A DNA stretch of 64,000 nt from Colias croceus (Eukaryota; Arthropoda; Insecta; Lepidoptera; Pieridae). The notes below the pieces were generated by a model. That model was not told the origin of the DNA, did no database searches, and saw only the letters and a list, made by a program, of their open reading frames with translations. This document shows positions 56,854-64,000 of the stretch, piece by piece. Within the stretch, counting starts at the first letter, position 1. The number at the start of each line of letters is the position of its first letter. Where the stretch lies: positions 9,416,001-9,480,000 of the forward strand of contig NC_059555.1 of the NCBI RefSeq assembly GCF_905220415.1. Direction: 5' to 3'. The translations under genes and the position numbers were made by a program.

Positions 56854-56950
56854 CAAACTCAGCTCTGCTGGTTACGCTGGCAGAAAGATTCGACAGTTAA
56901 CTGACATAGAAACTGCAAGAATTGTATATTTTGCTTCTTTACCAGCTGAA
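56854..56950 (+). mobile_element. LINE RT fragment at the palindrome centre
   Basis: The translation of this ~95-bp piece contains RKIRQLTDIETARIVYF, which matches the RT segment of the LINE at 19167-19841 (RKIRQLTDEDTARLVYF); over the 26 residues starting at KLSS, 21 are identical. It sits exactly where the satellite changes orientation. Confidence 0.85.
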
Positions 56951-58458
56951 TTTATTAAATTTTGGTACCAGTTTCCTATTTTGCGATCGTAGATCCTCAG
57001 ATATCGATTTTGAAGGAAATCGGTACAACAAAGAATTTCAAAATGGCGCTGATTTTTTAAAATTTTGGTACCAGTTTCCGGTTTTGTGATCGTAGAGATC
57101 TTTAGATATCGATTTTGAACGAAATCAGTACAATAACAAAAATTTCAAAATGGCGTTGACTTTTTTTATTTTAGTAACAGTTTCCTGTTTTGTGATCCTA
57201 AGGATCCTCAGATATCGATTTTTAACGATATCGGTACAATAACAAAAAAATCAAAATGGCGTTGACTTTTTTAAATTTCGGTACCATTTTCCTGTTTTGT
57301 GATCCTAAGGAGCCTCAGATATCGATTTTGAACGAAATCGGTACAATAACAGAAATTTTCAAAATGGCGTTGACTTTTTTTCAATTTTGGTAACAGTTTC
57401 CTGTTTTGTGATCCTAAGGATCCTCAGATATCGATTTTGAACGAAATCGGTACAATAACAAAGAATTTCAAAATGGCGCTGACTTTTTAAAATTTTGGTA
57501 CCAGTTTCCTGTTTTGCGATCCCAGGGAGTCTCAGATATCGATTTTGAGCGAAATCGGTACAATAACAACGAATTTCAAAATGGCGCTGGCTTTTTAAAA
57601 TATTGGTACCAGTTACCTGTTTTGCGATCCTAGGGATCCTTAGATATTGATTTTCAACGAAATCGGTACAATAACAAAGAATTTCAAAATGGCGCTGACT
57701 TCTAAAAATTTTGGTACCAGTTTCCTGTTTTGCGATCCCAGGGAGCCTCAGATATCGATTTTGAACGAAATCGGTACAATAACAAAGAATTTCAAAATGG
57801 CGCTGACTTTTTAAAATTTTGGTACCAGTTTCCTGTTTTGCGATCCCAGGGAGCCTCAGATATCGATTTTGAACGAAATCGGTACAATAACAGAAAATTT
57901 CAAAATGGCGTTGACTTTTTTTCAATTTTGGTAACAGTTTCCTGTTTTGTGATCCTAAGGATCCTCAGATATCGATTTTGAACGAAATCGGTACAATAAC
58001 AAAGAATTTCAAAATGGCGCTGACTTTTTAAAATTTTGGTACCAGTTTCCTGTTTTGCGATCCCAGGGAGCCTCAGATATCGATTTTGAACGAAATCGGT
58101 ACTATAACAGAAAATTTCAAAATGGCGTTGACTTTTTTTCAATTTTGGTAACAGTTTCCTGTTTTGTGATCCTAAGGATCCTCAGATATCGATTTTGAAC
58201 GAAATCGGTACAATAACAAAGAATTTCAAAATGGCGCTGACTTTTTAAAATTTTGGTACCAGTTTCCTGTTTTGCGATCCCAGGGAGCCTCAGATATCGA
58301 TTTTGAACGAAATCGGTACAATAACAGAAAATTTCAAAATGGCGTTGACTTTTTCAAATTTTTGTAACAGTTTCCTGTTTTGTGATCCTAAGGATCCTCA
58401 GATATCGATTTTGAACGAAATCGGTCAATTAACAAAGCATTTCAAAATGGCGCCGAAT
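56951..58458 (-). repeat. 108/109-bp satellite array, reverse arm
   Basis: The same monomers on the opposite strand (CAAAATGGCG, TTTGGTACCAGTTTCCTGTT, GATATCGATTTTGAACGAAA), about 14 copies. A 188-codon antisense frame at 57359-57925 is five in-frame 108-bp monomers, an artefact of period divisible by three. Confidence 0.95.
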
Positions 58459-58528
58459 TTGGGTTAAATTTAAAAATGATGCAGGCGAAGCTGCCGGCAA
58501 ACCTGTAGTATTTTTATAAGTCGACAAA

Positions 58529-58734
58529 TTCAAACTCAAACTCAAACATTTATTTATTCAATTAGACTTCTTCGAGAAGCACTTTTGAAACGTCAATACA
58601 TATTTTTATCATTTACCACCGATTCGGAAAGCAGTATCTATGGAGAAGAATCGGCAAGAAACTCCATAGTTGCTCTTTTAAATCATTTCAGTATTACAAT
58701 TTAATTTTACAAAATATGTAAGTAACCGTACGTA
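58529..58734 (-). mobile_element. LINE 3' fragment, copy 4
   Basis: CAAACTCAAACTCAAACATT, CTTCTTCGAGAAGCACTTTT and CACCGATTCGGAAAGCAGTA. The overlap with 48238-48549 differs at only a few positions, so the two are recent sister copies. Confidence 0.9.
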
Positions 58735-58784
58735 TACTACGACACTATATTATTACATTAATTAATAAAACATATTTTGTAAAT

Positions 58785-59060
58785 GCACCTGCAGGTCACT
58801 CCATCAAGTCCGGAGGTAAGGTCTCAACATAACTAACAAAATGAGCCCAAACTCGGCACACCTAGCTCTAACCATCTTTTAGTTCCAGTAGCAGTCTTCG
58901 AAGTACACCTGCAGGTCACTCCATCAAGTCCGGAGGTAAGGTCTCAACATAACTAACAAAACGAGCCCAAACTCGGCATACCTAGCTCTACTCGTCTATT
59001 AGTTCCAGTAGCAGTCTTCGAACTTTCGAAGTACACATGCAGGTCACTCCATCAAGTCAG
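58785..59060. repeat. ~120-bp tandem repeat, 2.3 copies
   Basis: The unit starts CACCTGCAGGTCACTCCATC, includes GTCCGGAGGTAAGGTCTCAA and ends CAGTAGCAGTCTTCGAAGTA. Copies: 58785-58905, 58906-59034 and a partial third. Part of the unit is the inverted counterpart of 55140-55222. Confidence 0.9.
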
Positions 59061-59740
59061 AAACTAAATATGAAATTTATAATCCCACAAGTATGAAAAA
59101 CTATAAATAAAATCTTTCCTTGGTGTGCCTTGGTTGTCGGTGCAGAATGCGTCAATGATCAAGTTTATTAGGTCAAATATTTTGTATACGTACAGCGATC
59201 TTTTCGTAAACGAGGAACTGCTTACAAGCGTCACAGCGTCTACTCACAAAGGCGTCCGAGCGCCGACTAAATTACTAAAATATTTCATTACAAATTTTAT
59301 CAAGATAGTGACAAATAAAATAACCCTTATTTCAATGCAATAAGTATCACGCGTTACAGCTAAATATGTGAAAAAATAAGATTTGATTTTAATTTTTTTC
59401 TTAGCCTATTTGTAACATTTTGATAGTTTTATCTAGTACCTTTTTGAGTTAGACATGTCTACTTACTTAAAATATTTTTAAATAAATCAATTTGTTTTAT
59501 TAAATACAAGAAAAATGCTCGTTTATTCAGCACGATATTGTCAATTTTGTGTGAAGAGGCAACGGAAATTATTTTTTTCAATATTATAAACCAAAATTTT
59601 CGACTTAAAAATTAGTACCACTTAAAGATTAAGGAGTAATCTATTTATGGTAATTATTAGTTAAATTTGGTTTTGTACTATTTCGCCGCAAAATGCACCG
59701 AAAAACTGCTTATTTTAGTCAGATTCGTAAACGCGTCCTT
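59061..59740. other. No gene recognised
   Basis: The 72-codon frame at 59125-59343 has no recognisable similarity. AT-rich otherwise. Confidence 0.4.
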
Positions 59741-59836
59741 AACCTAGATGTTAGCTCAGATATTAGTTTACGGTAGCGTGAATATATCGTGGACGGACTT
59801 ACTATATTAAGATTCATAAAATTATTAAAACTATAA

Positions 59837-59876
59837 AAAAGCTGTAATAAAATTAAAGCTTTTAATTACAGCTTTT
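59837..59876. repeat. Small hairpin
   Basis: AAAAGCTGTAAT at 59837-59848 pairs with ATTACAGCTTTT at 59865-59876. The loop contains its own dyad around AAGCTT. Confidence 0.75.
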
Positions 59877-60230
59877 AAGTTCTCATTTAATTTTGGTCAC
59901 GTAATTCGCGTAAAAAACTAAATCTGTGAAAAAATCCAAATAAATAAATTTAAAGCTTCAATTGCTCACTTTTTGTAAGGAATTTAATTATAAGCTTGTT
60001 ACTCAAGTCCATAAAAAATCCCAAATTTTTACCCAACCCTATAAAGTCTATGAAAATGTATATACTTAGCTTGCTATCCTTATTACCGTTACTTGCAAAA
60101 ATTTAAAAAAAAAAACATTTCCTTAAAGCTTTAGTTACACATCAACAAAATCTAGGTAGGTGTATAATATTTGGTAATGCATTAAAATAAAAAAAATTAA
60201 ACATGGTATAGTTGAATTATCATTAACTTA

Positions 60231-60941
60231 GGGCCGATTTTTCAATGCCCAGATAAACAGTCTAATAACTACCCCTCGAATAGATTTATTCAATTGCTTA
60301 TCTAACTCATAACGGCTCGCCTATTTTTCAATCGTGATTTATTTGATGAATAACTATCTGACCAAATATTTCCATATTGGCAGCTCTGCTCTTGGAGTGG
60401 CGAAACAAACATATTAAATTAGTCAGGTTAGAGCGGGATAGAGTCAACTTGCAATATGTCAACAACCGTCATTATGACTCACGTCAGGAGTGCATTTTAA
60501 GTTTATCTTGTGTTTGATTCGAGTAAAGAGTTTTGATTAAATTTGTGTTAAAATTTATATATTTTACGATGGAAACGACATAAAGGCAGCGTCCGGCAAA
60601 TTTTCAATGGCATGATCATCAGTAGGTACTATCAAAAACATCAATTTCAATATGATTTTAATTGATAATTATTTTATAGAAAGAGGCTTTATTGTAAAAA
60701 TTCTACGCTCTATGTTATTACATACGAAAATATCCCAAATTTGACGCGTCAGTTGTCAACTCAAACGTCTAATCGTCGAATAGCACGCTATCTGGCCGTT
60801 GGAGCAGCAGATAGATTTATTCCTCAAATAACGTAGTTATTCGATAGATAAGTCCTATTCGTCTATTGAAAAATTGAATATTTTGTTAACTGAAGAATAA
60901 AGTCTATCTAGCTGTTTATCTGGGCATTGAAAAATCGGCCC
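60231..60941. mobile_element. MITE, TTA/TAA flank (family 3)
   Basis: GGGCCGATTTTTCAATGCCC (continuing for about 30 bp) on the left is exactly complementary to the right end. The flanks are TTA and TAA. It is 711 bp and non-coding. The type resembles PIF/Harbinger-derived MITEs by flank; no transposase is present. Confidence 0.85.
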
Positions 60942-62030
60942 TAAATAACTTTAAAAATATGTTAAAAATATATAACAACAATATGAAATACAGATAAACC
61001 ATAAAACATAGGTCTAAAAGAATATTTTTCATGAAATTCACAGAACTAATATGAAACAGTCGTGATATATTACAGACTGTTTCTATTAACGCCATCTGTA
61101 GGATGTTTTATTGGAATAATTTGTAACCGAAGGTTAGAATAATTTCTAGACACGAAAGAAATTCAGGTCTTTTATTAGGAAGATTATATATTTTTGGGAA
61201 TAATAAACTATAGGAACAGTAGATATTAATCTTTATTTAAAAATATAATAATGAAATATCGCTTTAAAAATATTGTTTTTCACTTTGAATTTCCACTAAA
61301 AGAGCCAAAGGAAACTTAAGTTTAGTTATCTTTAGGTTTTATCTGGGAAATTTATATAAAAAATAGACAAAGTGTCAGTGTTTTTATAAAACTATTTTAT
61401 AACATAGAGTTCGTGTCTGCAGGAACGATGCGTCTGGAAAAATTAACGGTTAGATGGCTTATTAATATATTACATGGATTAAAAAATGTTTGATTTAGAA
61501 TAAACTACGTAACAAAAGGTACATGGACAATGGAAATTGGTCTGTATCGAAAATAAAAAGGAAAACAAACTAGTTAATTGAAAGTTATTAAATTCGATTT
61601 CCAAGTAAGTCAAATGACGTATATAAAACCATATAAGTATATTGTTTTGAACCTCTAAACATAAAGTTAATAAATTTCTATTGTATTTACAACAATAATA
61701 TAATAGGTAGGTAAGTAAGAAGTTGTCGGTAATAAAGAAATTCTCCATGAAAATTTAATCAGAAAAACATAATAGAGTCATACACGTGTTAATTATTATT
61801 TAATACTCTCATTTACAACTTAAACACTGCAGATGCATTTAACGTAATAATTTCAGAGAATTGTAGAAAACCTCAAAGGAAATTGAACACAACTCGGCGA
61901 ATTCAAAGCGGTGAATAGTTAAACAGCTTAATGAATAAATTAAAACCTGCAGCCGCTGCATATTTAATTTACCAGCATAATATTTTATATTTAACTATGT
62001 ACTATTTGGTACTATTATACCATTTTTCTT
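60942..62030. other. No gene or repeat recognised
   Basis: AT-rich. The 89-codon antisense frame at 61479-61748 has no recognisable similarity. Confidence 0.5.
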
Positions 62031-62247
62031 ACTAATATTATAAATACGAAAGTTTGTAAGGATGTGTGTGTATTTGTTACTCTATCACGAAAATACAACT
62101 GAACCGATTACGATGAAATTTAGCACACATATAGAAGGTAACTTGGATTAACACATAGGATAGGATTTATCCCGGAAATCCCACGGGAACGGGAACTATG
62201 CGGGTATTTCTTTGAAAATGCGGGCGAAGCCGCGGGCGGAGAGCTAT
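62031..62247 (-). mobile_element. Short interspersed element, subtype B
   Basis: TACTAATATTATAAATACGA, AAGGATGTGTGTGTATTTGT, CCCACGGGAACGGGAACTAT and GCGGGCGAAGCCGCGGGCGG. Complete inverted copy. Confidence 0.88.
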
Positions 62248-62304
62248 TAATATTATAAAGAGGTATGTAAATGTGTCTTTGTCTGTAGGTACTACTGATT
62301 TTGA

Positions 62305-62550
62305 CTGACCGGTTGGCTTAGTTGGTAGTGAACCTGCCTTCCAAGCCAGAGGTCGTGGGTTCGAATCCCCGACCAGGGCAAATATTTGTGTGATGAACAT
62401 AGATATTTGCTCTGTGTCTGGGTATTAATTATATATCTATATAAGTAATTGTTACATACATATTTTTATCAGCAATCTGGTTTCCATAACAAAACCGAAA
62501 GCTTAGTATGGGATCAGATCGAAAGTGTGAAAATTGTCTTGAAATATTTA
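62305..62550 (+). mobile_element. tRNA-derived SINE
   Basis: Box A TGGCTTAGTTGGTA at 62314-62327 and an exact consensus box B GGTTCGAATCC at 62358-62368, 30 bp apart, give an RNA polymerase III promoter. The anticodon-loop region CTTCCAA suggests a glycine-type tRNA ancestor, though a full cloverleaf does not fold. The body includes CTGTGTCTGGGTATTAATTA and GGATCAGATCGAAAGTGTGA. The 3' end is related to 10666-10738. Confidence 0.85.
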
Positions 62551-63916
62551 GTAGATAATAATCCATGAACAATATTAAAAAAAAGTAAATCTCACTTCTT
62601 CATGTTAATGGTAGTCATAAAAAATTTAAGATATACTTTCAATGCCCCGCAATTTCACTCGCAAAGTCTTCGCAATTATTTTTCAGCTATTTTTCAAGCT
62701 TATTAAGCTTATAGGTACGTACGTTATTTTTACAGCATGTACACACACAGGTCAATATTAATGTTTAAACAAGAAATAAGTGTATATTTTCCATCCAAGA
62801 GAGTATTTTTGCTATAAATTTCTACGGAAGCTTGTAAATAGTTACGATGTCAGGAAATGGTCCGAGAGCCGACCGTAGTTTTATGTTCAACATCACATAT
62901 TTATTTATTCGGTTCCTTTAGTAGCACTATAGAATAACTTATTTATAAGTAGATACTTTCATACCAATTTCCTCTGCACTATCTGTTTTGAAAAAATACA
63001 TTTTTCATCTTATGCTAGGAATTACAATTTGCCAGGCATATCATACGAACTTCAAACTAATTATTATGAACAATTGATATGAAAATTATCATGATTTTTA
63101 AAAGCAACCTAGTTTAATAAGGTGTTTACGTTTCATAAATAAAATAGTGACAGAATGACATACCTACCTACCTATCTTAAAAAAATCAATTTTAATGAAA
63201 ACTATAGTATAATTGTCATCTTAAAAAAATAGTAGGTATATGTTACATAAAATTCGTTATTTTAACCAAAGCCCACGTAAATCTCACATTCCCTTACTTA
63301 AATTCTAAATAAATAAAGCTGTATTGTTTCTCTTCGACAGAGGACGGTTGACATATTGCCTCAAGTTAAGTTGCTTACAGAAAATAAAAACACGCAATCC
63401 CTGTGAAAGTGGGTGCTCAAATATTTAAGAAGTCTATAAAAATACATTCAGCATCCTGTACTATGTTCGTAGATGTAGTAGACTAGATGCGACTCTATTT
63501 AGTCAAATATAAAATGTTTTATTTTAACACTAACACAATAATTGATTTGTTTGTTCAATCAAATGTTATATTGGTAAAATTATTTTTTTATAGCAAGGGT
63601 TGTTTAGTGAAATGAAATTCATAAGAATTTCACGTTTATAAATGAAATAAATTATTATTAATTTTATGAATATGTTAAATTTTTCGGTTCAAAATAGATT
63701 AATAATACCGTAGTTTATTATGACTCACCGTTACAATAGCTGCATTTCAAAATTGTGAGAAATAAGTTTTTAAAACTACTGCATTCGGTGACTTATAATC
63801 TCGTTTTCTGTATCATACTTTGTGAAAAATATGAAATAATATTTTTATCACTATACACGTTTAAAAATAAAACTGTTGGGTTTTAAAATGCTTAGTTAGC
63901 GGCTGTTTTATTAAAT
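62551..63916. other. No gene or repeat recognised
   Basis: AT-rich sequence. Confidence 0.5.
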
Positions 63917-64000
63917 TACTAACTCGTGGCTTCGCGTGCGGTTGACGTTATCGCTATGCAAATTCCATCGCTAATTTCACCCCTTGAAGTTTTATTTTTG
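63917..64000 (+). mobile_element. Interspersed element head, cut by window end
   Basis: ACTAACTCGTGGCTTCGCGT followed by GCGGTTGACGTTATCG and CGCTAATTTCACCCCTTGAA. It resembles the head of a related short element. Confidence 0.5.

Larger units (their letters stand above)
54878..59741. mobile_element. Foldback-like nested palindromic element (candidate)
   Basis: The outer ends are TTAAGGACGTATTTACAAAT at 54878 and the near-complement of this ending CGTCCTTAA at 59741. Both are followed inward, at different distances, by a GCGGCGAAAT word. Further in, 55146-55222 is inverted relative to 58840-59035, and the core consists of two ~1.5-kb satellite arrays in opposite orientation. Long inverted repeats built from tandem units around a small middle are the hallmark of Drosophila Foldback/Galileo elements. 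TTAA at both ends could be target or terminus. There is no transposase frame. A LINE fragment (58529-58734) interrupts the right side. Confidence 0.6.

Noticed and set aside
57359..57925. 188-codon antisense frame with a 36-residue internal repeat
   Set aside because: It is five in-frame copies of the 108-bp satellite monomer; the same translation appears in the opposite arm. No start context, no non-repeat sequence.
62305..62380. Functional tRNA gene
   Set aside because: Box A and box B are good, but no complete cloverleaf with paired acceptor stem forms, and the sequence continues into a SINE body.

Overview
This is an AT-rich, gene-poor stretch of an insect nuclear genome, almost certainly from a moth or butterfly. 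The evidence is the dense scatter of short interspersed elements that start with an ACTAGCTNNNCCCGCGGCTTCGCC-like head and end in TTATAATATTAGTAT tails, the MITEs with TTA target duplications, the tRNA-headed SINEs, and the LINEs of the Jockey/CR1 group. I do not name a species. No complete host protein-coding gene, rRNA or functional tRNA is visible. The window reads as intergenic or very long intronic DNA filled with nested transposable elements.

Layout. 1-8 kb: AT-rich DNA with MITEs (669-1122, 4332-4539) and short interspersed elements. 7.7-8.2 kb: a GC-richer block with a strong splice donor, the best candidate for a host first exon. 8.2-18.9 kb: mostly plain AT-rich DNA with scattered SINE and short-element remnants and a second copy of the 4332 MITE (17349-17539). 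18.9-20 kb: a 5'-truncated LINE with a reverse transcriptase (RT) C-terminus. 21.1-22.4 kb: an element carrying a CCGGAAAATG minisatellite. 25.07-25.28 kb: a TGACG/TGATG tandem array. 29.06-29.54 kb: a MITE with 26-bp terminal inverted repeats (TIRs) and a C-run. 31.0-31.6 kb: a perfect inverted repeat with 292-bp arms. 33.45-39.36 kb: a hAT-type shell with an exact 8-bp target duplication (CTTGTTTT), filled with a minisatellite that switches orientation, a LINE with an intact RT frame, and short elements. 40.1-42.7 kb: a second LINE with an intact RT frame. 44-54 kb: SINE, LINE and short-element fragments. 54.88-59.74 kb: a 4.9-kb nested palindrome. Its arms are about 1.5 kb of a 108/109-bp satellite in opposite orientations around a small LINE fragment, bracketed by further inverted repeats, which resembles a Foldback-type transposon. 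60.2-60.9 kb: another MITE. 62.3 kb: a tRNA-headed SINE.

The only long reading frames are two RT genes, both 5'-truncated (endonuclease absent) but with uninterrupted frames and intact catalytic motifs, and one RT fragment. Long open frames over the satellites are artefacts of repeat periods divisible by three. Two short exon-like segments (8138-8196 and 52154-52328) have compatible splice phases and could belong to one host gene spanning a 44-kb intron; this is a low-confidence inference.

The most unusual structures are the nested palindrome at 54.9-59.7 kb, the perfect 292-bp inverted repeat at 31.0 kb, and the stack of insertions inside the hAT shell.
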